DNA from: Thelephora terrestris
Lineage: Eukaryota > Basidiomycota > Agaricomycetes > Thelephorales > Thelephoraceae
NCBI GenBank assembly: GCA_015956445.1
Contig: WIUZ02000019.1
Coordinates: 372,001-436,000 of the forward strand
Length of the DNA: 64,000 nt
Direction: 5' to 3'
Of the stretch, positions 48,472 through 63,311 are shown piece after piece (the first letter of the stretch is position 1; each line of letters starts with the position of its first letter). A model generated the notes under the pieces. The model saw only the letters and a program-made list of their open reading frames with translations. It was not told where the DNA came from and did no database searches. The position numbers were made by a program, and so were the translations under genes.

Positions 48472-49805
48472 ATGCCCTCATTCAGACCACTACCGCAGGA
48501 GCTCGTCGACCAAATCATCGACAAACTTGGCGAGGACTCCCGGGTTCCTCATGATAAAAAAGGCCCCAACGATCGCGTCGGCGTGGCGCGCGAGGCACTC
48601 CATGCCTGCACATTAGTCTCCAAAAACTGGACAGGTCGCTCCAGGGCTCACTTGTTCAATGAGGTTGAAATCAGGTCGGATAGTATCGGTTCACTCCTCA
48701 TACCTCTGGGGACCGTCTTTCCATACGTTAAGAAGTTGGGGATCCAGCTGCGGTCCGAAAATTATCGGTTGTTCCCCTCCACGGAACTCTTGACACTGTT
48801 CTACACGGCTCCAATAGTGTGTCTTGAGTTCACAGAAGGAACGCTTGCCCCTGGGTGGGCTCACATCGTCGAATTCATCACTGCTCTTTCCACCACGCTG
48901 CAAACAGTAACATTCAAATCCTGTTCGTTCCCCCCCAATCTGATCCACAATGTTGTGTTGGCGCACCCTGGCCTCAAGAAACTTCATCTCTATAGCTGCC
49001 AGATCGAGAGAGCAAAGCTGAATGATCCCACGGCGCTGCCACACTCTACTAACCTGGAACTCGTTTTTTTTGCAACGGTTAATCGGGGAACAAAGGTCCC
49101 CCTGATGACCATGATCGCGAAACTCCCGGTCAAGTTCTGCAGGCTCAACTTTGACTACGCGCCGACCCGGAGCATGACTCACTCCGCGAACACCTTGATC
49201 GAAGCCAACGCAGATTCGTTATCGTCCCTCACGGTACACATCACTGTTCGCACGTCGAGGCTACTCAGCCAGAATAAAATCACCGCTAATTGCCAACCCA
49301 TACTGCAGTGTTTCGGAACAACCGGCCGCTGTTCAGCCTCAGAGGCTGTTCCAACCTATCAGAGCTGACTTTGGATATGGGGCACACGATTTCGTGCCTT
49401 GTAACGACCTCCGCCAACATTCTATCCACCCTCGGACCGATACAACACACCTGCTTAGAGTGGGTCAGGTTGACAACGGAATGCGTCTACGAATGGATCT
49501 GCAAGAGATTTCATTTCGACCTTATGCTGGCATGGAGAAACTTCAATACCATCCTCTCTGAGCTGGCCAATGTCACTATTGGCCGGCAAAAGAGGCTCAC
49601 CCTCGTCCTCACGTCTGTGTGTGATGGAGCATGCGTACCTTTGGGGAGGGAGTGGCTCCCTGAGCTTTTACCTCTCTTTTATGAGCTGGGGGAGCTGCAC
49701 GTCGAGTGTGAACCTGATGGCAACCGCAGCTGTTTTCGTGATGGTGATCCGATTGTTCGGGATGAGCTCATCTGTCTCAGAACCACATTTCGTGTTTGCT
49801 CTTGA
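48472..49805 (+). CDS. F-box/LRR-like protein, third copy, possibly broken at the exon junction
   Basis: Exon 1 starts MPSFRPLPQELVDQIIDKLG and is co-linear with the gene at 17845-19157: ALHACTLVSKNWTGRSRAHL, TTLQTVTFKSCSFPPNLIHN, HPGLKKLHLYSCQIERAKLN, SLSSLTVHIT. Exon 2 (from about 49310) carries PLFSLRGCSNLSELTLDMGH, LSELANVTIGRQKRLTLVLT, LPELLPLFYELGELHVECEP and ends at TGA 49803-49805 after a tail not shared with the others. In the sister gene the intron is phase 1. Here a small deletion next to the donor leaves gttcgc in phase 0, so joining to the usual ctgcag acceptor gives the wrong frame and an early stop. Either another donor is used or this copy is decaying. F-box function is inferred only from the N-terminal helices. 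Confidence 0.6.
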
Positions 49806-50741
49806 CCCTATATAGGTCTTTCGTAGGGAATAGCTTTGGCTTGTAAAAATTTCTGGTCTATCATGTATGTGGATGTGTGGTCTCTTAAATGAAAGTTGTG
49901 CATACCGTTGAGGAGGGCTGCTTCGAGTGTTTTGGCAGGAAGGTGGCACACCAATGTTTTGTCAAGCACAAGTTGGGAACAGAGCTTCACCAGCAATGTC
50001 AAGGGTCGTGGTGTGCTAGGCATTGTACAAGGAAACCCAGCCTCGTATTGAGAGCTTAAAGTGCTCAATGAAACAGCCTGTGGTCATTTGGGGTAGACCG
50101 AAGGATTTCGAATTGCTCACACCTCACCACCTTTGTCCTTGTGTCCACATGTAGTGGGGGTGCATGCCTTTCTGGAGGAATCAGCTCCCCAAGCTCCTAC
50201 CTGGTTGTCAATTCATGAACTGGAGGAGCTACATGTAGAGTACAAAAAAGGACCATCATGTAGTATATGGCTGTACACATTCTAGACACATCACTGGTGA
50301 CTTTTTGAAAGTACTTTGAATGAGTGGCTCCACACTGGCTGGACACTGGCATTGATTCAGATGAAAACAGTTTGGTTGTGTAAGGTGGATATATTCTTGT
50401 TTGCTTTTTACTCTGGACAAAACTGGTGGTATTTGGAAATGATACTGGAAGATAACATTGTTGGTGGGGCTGTTGTTAAACAGCTTCCACTCTTCTATCC
50501 TTCCCTCTGTGTGCTTCTTGTGCAACATAGAAACCATTTCATCCCCGTATACCCCCAAAAAAACATCTATATACAGGAAAGTGCCATTGGAATCCAGTTT
50601 GTGATAAGTCTACTGTCTACTGTAATTTTTCTTATGGGAGATGATTAGGTGGAACTCAGTAGGCAGGGGTCAGCATAAACAAACAACCCTTATTGAAGAA
50701 TATTTTGCATAGGTGTGTACAGTTACAGGAAGTAATATATA
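49806..50741. other. Flank of the F-box-like gene with a degenerate duplicate fragment
   Basis: 936 bp reaching the end of the mobile-element nest. It holds one recognisable relic, the duplicate of F-box exon 2 near 50122-50245 listed separately. The rest is A/T-richer than the gene-dense part and shows no gene. Confidence 0.5.
50122..50245 (+). pseudogene. Degenerate fragment of F-box/LRR-like exon 2
   Basis: About 125 bp aligns base by base with 49600-49720 of the adjacent gene: ctcaccaccttt... against ctcaccctcgt..., and ctcctacctgg...gaactggaggagct against the part encoding ELLPLFYELGELHVE. Many substitutions and small gaps; no open frame is kept. It is a fourth, old copy in tandem with the third. 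Confidence 0.65.
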
Positions 50742-52371
50742 TGTCAGGGCCACTCTTCGCCCTTCAGGTACCAGTGCTGTTGGTGAGTCGCAACTCCAAC
50801 CAACAAGAAACAATGGGGCAAAGGGGGAACGACTTCCCTATATCCACCCAAAGTCTACGTGGTCCAAAACGCGATGGACGAGCGTTCTCCGGTAGGTTGT
50901 CCGAATTCACAGCAGGAGTGCCGAGCCTCTATCAGGTAAATCCCTATCGTCTTCTGAGGGCAGATACAAGAGCCCGAGGATGGCGCCTCAAACTGATGAC
51001 TTGATCCAAAGAGCAGTGCGGAACTCGATGTCGTGTCCGAGCTCGCTTCAAACACCGGTTGAGGGTCAAGACTGAGTGAGAGAGGAGAGCGAACGGTTCA
51101 AGGAGTTACTCGATAAGCTCTTCAGTGGCCTACAGCAAATACACCGATGCTGCAAGGAGAAGAGGACTTCCCGAGATATCAAAGATGGGGAGTCCTCAGC
51201 TACTCTACTGGTACTTATATAAGAGAGTGGCCGGGACATAGATAACCCTATCTAATAATAACTCGGAACAAAGAAGGGCCGAGAGTAAGCACGAACAGTA
51301 AGCGGCCCGGAGTATAGAATTGAAATGATAAAGGAATGACTAATGGGTCAGGGTTCGTGAGAAAATAAGAAAGGGGTCATGACGTCGTGTGGGAAAGGAA
51401 TGACAAAGGATAATACCACATGCAAGGGTGAACCAATGAGGGGACGACGCGTCAGCTCGTCCGATCGGGACAACAAAGGACCGAGTGGGGCGCGAATGTC
51501 GAAGGCGAATGTATGAGGAGTCTGGACCGGTGAAACGATGGGCCGAGCCAATGGCGAATAGGGCGCGAGCGCTGTCGAGGGTCGAATAAAGCGTAGTGCG
51601 AACCGGCCATTGGATCCATCAAACTCCCTTCTTCCCAAATCAACAATTCCACCAACCCACTACTCATCCATTATGCCCATGATCTCCGATCGTGTCTTCC
51701 GTGCTGAGAACAGCACCGCTACCATCGAGTCTGCGGATCCGCGCTCCGTACAGAACAAGAGTTACTTCCTTCCGAACGCCAACGTGGCGTACCCTAGTTA
51801 TCGCGAGGTGCGACGTCACGTGTCGCTGTTTGCTGGCAACAACTGACATCGCATCGTAGATCTTCGCGGTCGCCGCCAAAGTGGATGCTCGACAACTGGA
51901 GGCGACGATAGCCAAGCCTCCCAACTACTTGACCATAGACGACGAGCTGTGGTACCACAACTTGATCGACCACAAGTTGCAAGAGTCTATGCGCGGGGTC
52001 ACGTTTGACACCGAGTTGCGTATGCCATGGGAGACTCCGGTGGCGTCATCGTTGTGGGGTCTTCTGAAGATGGGAATCTACGATCTGGGAAATGGCGAAG
52101 GAAGGTGGCCGGGGGCGACTCGTTCGCAACACTATACAGCAGCCGTTGGTCACCGTCTTTGGTTCCTTTTGAGGACAGAACAGAAAGCGGTGAGTCGGTC
52201 TGTGCATCCCGCTTGTGGGATAACACTGACAGACTTGTAGAATGAGCGGCTGAAGCGTGAAGTGAAGGAAGCGAAGGATGATGCCCGTAGGATGTACTCG
52301 GAGGCGTTGGACATGAAGAAAACGCTCCTCCTGATGAACGATACGCTCCGCGTGACGTTCGAGAGTGAGAT
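50742..52371 (+). mobile_element. Inverted, truncated copy of the TGTCAG-ended element
   Basis: 1,630 bp that is the inverted copy of 61681-63311, with identity high enough that the encoded exons differ by only a few residues. Its outer end starts TGTCAGGGCC at 50742, exactly matching the outer end of the fuller copy. The inner end stops at 52371, where the CACTG terminus of the next element begins. It contains the leader region with a tatataag-like box near 51216 and the first exons of the element's own gene (51672 on). No reverse transcriptase or capsid-like motif was seen. A fossil fragment with one end missing; relatively young by its similarity. Confidence 0.8.
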
Positions 52372-54690
<2,319 letters not shown>

Positions 54691-55216
54691 TAGTCGTCTC
54701 TCAGCACAAACTCATCGCAGATCCCGTTGCACAGAACACCTACAAACGATTTGGGTTTGCGGGGGGGTTTCTCTGCAGTGTGCAAGAGGACAATCGACTC
54801 CATGTTATCCGCTCGACCGACGTCGTCTGCCACTTCGCGAAGACCACACTTGGCTCTGGAAATGAGATGTTGATGCACGTACTCCCACTGAACATGGTGC
54901 GCAAACAGTGCTGAAGTCGTAGTCCTTCCACTCACCTCCAAGTAGAAAATGCTCAATTATCGGATCCCCGAGGCCTACCCTCTCCCGAGATTCTAGCTCC
55001 ATTCATTCAACAGACTCCGTCCATATGCGACGTCCCCGCAGCCGTGACCTCAGCGTCTTTGCGCGAGCGTCCCCGCCATCTGTACTCCTCGAGGTTTTCC
55101 CTCCTGGGACCGGTCCGCGTCGCACAGTACGATCATTCGGCCCCGCTCTCCATATGTTTTACTGTTCGCTTCAATGTCTCCAGAAGTACTTTCCCCTTTT
55201 ACGTGTTTGCGAACTA
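54691..55216. other. Unique spacer of the palindrome with a gene fragment of unknown origin
   Basis: About 526 bp present once. On the minus strand a frame of about 85 codons (54690-54956) reads WEYVHQHLISRAKCGLREVA, DDVGRADNMESIVLLHTAEK and SFVGVLCNGICDEFVLRDD. Its composition looks like real protein, but I do not recognise it. It is probably a captured piece of a host or transposon gene. Confidence 0.45.
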
Positions 55217-55601
55217 CGCCCAAGACTCCGTGCCTCCTTTCCTCCTGTTCTCCGTGTTTTCTGTGTATTTTATTTCTCTCTGAATGAGATGCAGTTTTAT
55301 TTTCTTGGCCTGAAACTCAAACTAGCATACCCTCGAGACCGATTCGACGGGAGTCGGACGTTCACAGGATTTATTGATAACCGGTTATCGTTATCAAGCG
55401 CCCAATCTTCGGCCGTCCTCGCGGTGGGGCAAACGTGGGAAAAGTGTCGAACCCTTGTCAATTTTTTGTCGTTCCCCTGTTCCTCCCTATCGATGTCCCT
55501 CTACCCACATCGTTCGTTCTTCTCCACCGACATCCCTCGTTCTTCTCTACCAGTGTCCATCGTTCTTCTCTACCGATGTCCACCCCACCTCACACTCCTC
55601 A

Positions 55602-57740
<2,139 letters not shown>

Positions 57741-58759
57741 ATAGCACTAAGATCTAGATAAGACAATCTCCCTACTACTGCTTGTACTGTATATACGCAT
57801 ATCTATGAGATCTATAACCCGGGCACGCTCGATTAGGTCGCGATGTCGACATCGTCCACGAAGGCCCCGACGTTGAAACGAGCGACCCCGAGCGACTCGC
57901 TAACAACCCCCGACCCGACGCGCGATGCGACCGGAACCGGATGTAGATAGATCCCGACGGCAAGTCTGATCTCCACACAACAACGAGATCCGACGTCGTT
58001 TTCGTGTCGGGATGTACCCAAACCGAAAATGTGGCGCGAATGCTGAGTTCTTTCTTAAATCAGGCCAGCATGGAGTTGGCGGATACATTGAAGGAGTAAA
58101 TTTAAAAAGAAGGCTCTCCACGAGCATGGGAGATACATAAGTAATTTCATATATAAAGTATTTACTGTAAAGGGCGCGAGCCCGCCTTGGACCCATCCTG
58201 GTGTCCTTTGTAAAATCGATCTCAATGTGCCCTGGCGCTTCGCGCTGGGCACATTCCCGATCACTTTTTGATCGGCCGCGGGATTTTCTTTCAAAAAGTG
58301 CCTCGCGCGTTCGTCGCGCGCGAATAGTGGCCACTTTTGCAATGTAACCACCCCGGGTACATGGGGTGCGTGTTGGTGGCATGTAGTTCAAATTAGTAGA
58401 ATATTTACCATAATTTCTGACTGACCTTGGGAGGTTTAATGTGGTCACATATAGAATTAGTTTGCTGGGTACATTTTGAAAGTGACCCGCAATGTGACCT
58501 TGCTGCGATCGGGGGGTCCTGTGCTGGGTTGATTGAGGTGAAATTTAAAAAGTAGTTGATGGGGGATTGTTTGTATATATTGAGGTTATGTTGGAAAAAA
58601 AATCAGGCCGGGTTGCCAGGGTCTGGTGTGGCTGAATTGTGAGGTACATTGTAAAAGTGACCTCTATGTAACTGGTGGTTTCGTGGTGGAGGCTTTGTTT
58701 AAGAAATCACAATGTAATCAGGATGGAAACCCCGGGTAAGTGGGGGTCTGCCCCCAGTG

Positions 58760-59397
58760 AATGGCTGTGCGATTACTAAGCGGCGGTATCTCGACGGCCA
58801 TTGCGGTGGGGTTTGTCTCTAACGAAGTCAACATCACAGCAGAAGGACGCAAACATTCAATCCCTGCAACGAGAAATTGAGGAGGGGGTCGTGCGTCTCC
58901 TGAGTGCAACGCCATAAAGTTGTACAACACTTTGGTGGCGTCGATGGCGGCCGCAAAGTAGGGTTCTCCCACCGCCGCTACCTTGACCCAGCGACGGAAA
59001 AAAGGTAGAGCAGTTCTGTATCGCAAAATAAGTGTGGTTTCAATCGTGATGACATTGACACGCACTTTGAGAACCCGGGAGGGGCTTCCAAGCAAGAACC
59101 CACAACCACTCCAATCACGTCGAACGAGGCCTCTTGGTGGTCCGACGTTTCAAGCACCACATCGCCGTTGGACAGTGTGGCGGCTGTGAGTCCAACGGGA
59201 CCACCGTCGAAGTCCGAGAGAGGTCGGAGCTCGTCGACGTATGTTGCGTAGCATCGTCCGATATCTGCGCCTAGTTTGATGATTAATGCATGCGCTGAAA
59301 GGAGCTATAGCGATGTACCTGTTGCAGCGAGGTATGGAACAACGTCGCCGTCGTCGACGGTTTTGCGCTGTGAACGTCGGGCTCGGAGGTGGGACAT
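58760..59397 (-). CDS. Unrecognised protein gene cut off by the CACTA-like element
   Basis: Starts MSHLRARRSQRKTVDDGDVV (ATG 59395-59397). Segments with protein-like composition follow: GADIGRCYATYVDELRPLSD, GLTAATLSNGDVVLETSDHQ, ASFDVIGVVVGSCLEAPPG, then in another frame VNVITIETTLILRYRTALPF, EPYFAAAIDATKVLYNFMAL and AVMLTSLETNPTAMAVEIPP. The last codons (SNRTAI) abut the CACTG end at 58759, so the 3' part of the gene is missing. No family recognised. At least one intron or frameshift lies near 59075. Confidence 0.5.
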
Positions 59398-59605
59398 GAT
59401 GGAAAGTGTGACAGGGGGATGTGAACCTGCCAACCTTATAGCCGGTTGTCGCTGCACTGTGGATAGGCCACGGAAGGTCACAGGGGGTCCAGGCCAGGCG
59501 GATGGACGGGAGGGCAAGGAGTCACAACCGCGCGGTGCACATCGATGACTCCAAGGGTCCAAGAAGAGGAGGGTTTTTTATTTTGGGATCTGAATTTTTC
59601 GCAGT

Positions 59606-60378
59606 GTGAGAGCACGCAATTGTGATCGACGCTCTTCTGTCTTCACCACCATGCACGGCCTCAGACTGCTCAGATACGCGGATTGCAAACCTTGCACTTT
59701 TACACTTGACCGTCGTTCCCCCTTCTGTCAAGTTTCCTCCGCTTTTCTGTTCCGCCACTCTTTCCATGCGCAACTCAACTCTTCCGGTCGTGAAGACGCT
59801 CGGCTGACGATCACGGTCCCCACTCAGGGAGGCTATTATACTTCTTTTGAAGTGAGCTTCGCTTGTGTGGTAGCTTCCGACGCGGATATAGTACTGGGGT
59901 CTGATTGGCTGGCTTCGACCTCTGCAATCACCGCCGCGAATGTAATTCTGCAGCCGCCTCAAACTGTATTGCAAACCCTGACACAGGCCCATGCCTGGAC
60001 GGAAGATGGTATGTTGGTTTCTGCGCATGAGACCTTGGCTGATCTGAGCTCAGATCGTTTCCTGCCTTTTTCTCTCCTCCACACTCGTCTCAATCAATTC
60101 TGTTTTTCCGACTGGCGGGAATTTACATCCACGCGATTCTGTCGGCGAAACTACCCTACACCTGTGCACGTCCAAGGGGACCCGCGCGATATGCCTGGTT
60201 TCCACGAACAGGTCGTACTGGATGTCAATTGCCGAAGTATTGATATAGCGTCGTGTACACTACGTGCAGACGTCGATGTGACCTCCCGTGACACGCCTAT
60301 CGCCTATGACATGACATTCGTTCTGCACACCTTACGCGCTTGTTTAGAAAATGATGGGATGGATTTCTGGGCGAAAGT
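59606..60378 (+). CDS. 5' part of a repeat-associated ORF (Helitron-type context suspected), interrupted
   Basis: Plus-strand frame with DARLTITVPTQGGYYTSFEV, ACVVASDADIVLGSDWLAST and LQTLTQAHAWTEDGMLVSAH. The V-L-G-x-D-W motif and the following Thr-x-Gly/Ala-His-x-W are reminiscent of hypothetical ORFs that accompany Helitron-like elements in Agaricomycetes; this is from memory and unverified. The frame runs to 60378, where a 2.93 kb insertion starts. The same frame continues at 63312 after the insertion, with the 5-bp duplication AAAGT on both sides. An intron near 60040-60120 is possible. The true start codon is unclear. Confidence 0.45.
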
Positions 60379-63311
60379 TGTCAGCGTGCTGACTTTTATT
60401 CCCTTTTTGAACCATTTTTTACACCCAACTTTCGCCCACTTTCCTTACCTATACCCCTTTCTTATCTTATCATTTCCTTATCACGACTCACACGTCATCA
60501 AGGAACACAGACAAGGACACTGATGATATTATACAAGGCGCGCGGCGAAGACATGAGACTATCAAACCGACGGAGTTGAATCCGCCCGGACTCTATGGGC
60601 GAGGATTAAGGCGTACGAACCCTGGTCGTCAAGACCTGGTCTGCCAGTACTCCTCAGCACTGGCAACCTCCTCCTCCGTCCCCTCCGAGGCATTCTCGTC
60701 GACTTCCTCGTCGACCATCTCGACGACCCGAGCTTCCTCCAGACGATGAGCGACGGCCAACTGAACCTCGGCTCGAAGGCGGTTCCTCGCTGAATCGACC
60801 ATAGTCTGATCCAGAGTCCTCTGGACTGACCAACCCTCCACCCTCTCGGTCAGTTGAGCCACCAGGCGAACGGCCTCCGCTGCACGCTGGACCGACAAGA
60901 GCGTAAGGTCGGTTAAGCCGTTCACGTCGACGGACTCCACCGGAATCAGCTCGCCGCGATCCACGCGACACTGTAGCATCGTCGCATCGGAATAGGACGG
61001 TGGATTCGATGTCTCCACCCTGGCGGACAACGTTGGGATTACTGGGACGCATGCGGTGCGCTGGACGAAGTGCCCCGCGATAAGGAACCCAACGACGAGC
61101 ACGGATAGAACGTTGCCCATGCACCGGCGAGATCGACGGAGGCGGAATCGGAACAGCCACTTCATTCTCCCCCGCGTACTCCAACTCGGGAGAACTGCTA
61201 ACCGGATTCACGGCCGTCTCCTCAGACGTCTCGCGAACGACCTCCTCCCCGCCATCAGTATGCGCAGGTGTGCGGTACGACCCATCGGAAGCTAAGAAGA
61301 GATGTCAGTGGACAAGCCAAATATGTCAACCGACATCCCACCTATGGGTGAAGCCATCCGATCTGGTATCGACTCGTCCTCGGACTCGTCGCGAACCGCA
61401 GCCACCGAACGAGTACGGCAGTGGCACAACCGCTCGCTCATGGACTCGACCCGAGCGCCCAACAATGGCAGAGCGTCGTCCAACGTATCGACCTAGGAGT
61501 GGCATGAGCTCTCTTGGACAAAGGCCAGGAGAAGTCGCACCGACCTTGGTGTCGAGCTCATTCAGAGCCCTTCTATGACGGTTGAGCCGTCGATCGACCT
61601 CGATCAGGTCCCGCTGGATGGTGTCATCCCGTTCCTTCAGGGACTCGACCAACCGATTGTGTTCCTCACGCATCGCTAGCATCTCGCTCTCAAACGTGAC
61701 GCGAAGCGTGTCGTTCATCAGGAGCAGCGTCTTCTTCGTGTCCAACGCTTCCGAGTACATCCTACGGGCATCATCCTTCGCTTCCTTCACTTCGCGTTTC
61801 AGCCGCTCATTCTACAAGCCTGTCAGTGTTATCCCACAAGCGGGATGCACAGACCGACTCACCGCTTTCTGCTCTGTCCTCAAAAGGAACCAGAGACGGT
61901 GACCAACGGCTGCTGTATAGTGCTGCGAGCGAGTCGCCCCTGGCCACCTTCCTTCGCCGTTTCCCAGATCATAGATGCCCATCTTCAGAAGGCCCCATAA
62001 CGATGACGCCACCGGAGTCTCCCACGGCATACGCAACTCGGTGTCAAACGTGACCCCGCGCATAGACTCCTGTAGCTTGTGGTCAATCAAGTTGTGATAC
62101 CACAACTCGTCATCTATGGTCAAATAGAGGGGAGGCCTGGCGATCGTTGCCTCCAGTTGTCGAGCATCCACCTTGTCGGCAACCGCGAAGATCTACGATA
62201 CGATGTCAGTTGTTGCCAGTAAACAGCGACACGTGACGTCGCACCTCGCGATAACTAGGGTACGCCACGTTGGCGTTCGGGAGGAAGTAACTCTTGTTCT
62301 GTACGGAGCGCGGATCCGCAGACTCGATGGTAGCGGTGCTGTTCTCAGCACGAAAGACACGATCGGAGATCATGGGCATAATGGATGAGTAGTGGGTTGG
62401 TGGGATTGTTGATTTGGGAAGAAGGGAGTTTGATGGATCCAATGGTCGGTTCGCACTACGCTTTATTCGACCCTCGACAGCGCCCGCGCCCTATTCGCCA
62501 TTGGCTCGGCCCATCGTTTCACCGGTCCAGACTCCTCATACATTCGCCTTCGACATTCGCGCTCCACTCGGTCCTTTGTTGTCCCGATCGGACGAGCTGA
62601 CGCGTCGTCTTCTTATTGGTTCGTCTCCACATGTGATATTATCCTTTGTCATTCCTTTCCCACACGACGTCATGACCCCTTTCTTATTCTCTCACGAACC
62701 CTGACCCATTAGTCATTCTTTTATTGTTTCTATCCTATAAACCCGGGCCGCTTACTGTTCTAGCTTACTCTCGGCCCTTCTTTGCTCCGAGTTATTATTA
62801 AATAGGGTTATCTATGTCCCGGCCACTCTCCTATATAAGTACCAGTAGAGTAGCTGAGGACTCCCCATCTTTGATATCTCGGGAAGTCCTCTTCTCCTTG
62901 CAGCATCGGTGTATTTGCTGTAGGCCACTGAAGAGCTTATCGAGTAACTCCTTGAACCGTTCGCTCACCTCTCTCACTCAGTCTTGATCCTTAACCGGTG
63001 TTTGAAGCGAGCTCGGACACGACATCGAGTTCCGCACTGCTCTTTGGATCAAGTCATCAGTTTGAGGCGCCATCCTCGGGCTCTTGTATCTGCCCTCAGA
63101 AGACGATAGGGATCTACCTGATAGAGGCTCGGCACTCCTGCTGTGAATTCGGACAACCTACCGGAGAACGCTCGTCCATCGCGTTTTGGACCACGAAGAC
63201 TTTGGGTGGATATAGGGAAGTCGTTCCCCCTTTGCCCCATTGTTTCTTGTTGGTTGGAGTTGCGACTCACCAACAGCACTGGTACCTGAAGGGCGAAGAG
63301 TGGCCCTGACA
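60379..63311 (-). mobile_element. 2.93 kb element with TG...CA ends and 5-bp target duplication
   Basis: Ends TGTCAG (60379) and CTGACA (63311); flanked by AAAGT at 60374-60378 and 63312-63316. TG...CA ends and a 5-bp duplication are usual for integrase-type (LTR-kin) insertions. However, beyond six bases I see no terminal direct repeat and no gag, protease, reverse transcriptase or integrase motif. It could be a non-autonomous derivative or another class. On the minus strand, about 930 bp of leader with a TATA-like box near 62835 precedes a spliced gene. It lies in an otherwise open frame, so it is probably a young insertion. It looks structurally whole at its ends. Confidence 0.7.
60629..62379 (-). 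CDS. Spliced gene of unknown function carried by the 2.93 kb element
   Basis: No family recognised. Minus-strand exons in order: MPMISDRVFRAENSTATIES; IFAVADKVDARQLEATI and LTIDDELWYHNLIDHKLQES with RMPWETPVASSLWGLLKMGI; a coiled coil (NERLKREVKEAKDDARRMYS and REEHNRLVESLKERDDTIQR); and, further down, a region with a hydrophobic segment (GNVLSVLVVGFLIAGHFV) and a Glu-rich end near 60629. Exon limits after about 61500 are uncertain. The first exons are also present in the inverted copy at 51672-52371. No nuclease, polymerase or integrase motif seen. Confidence 0.45.

Noticed and set aside
50742-51650. Reading the outer 0.9 kb as a long terminal repeat of a retroelement
   Set aside because: TG start, TATA-like box and 5-bp duplication of the fuller copy fit, but no matching direct repeat exists at that element's other end and no polymerase or integrase motif was found. 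Left unclassified.
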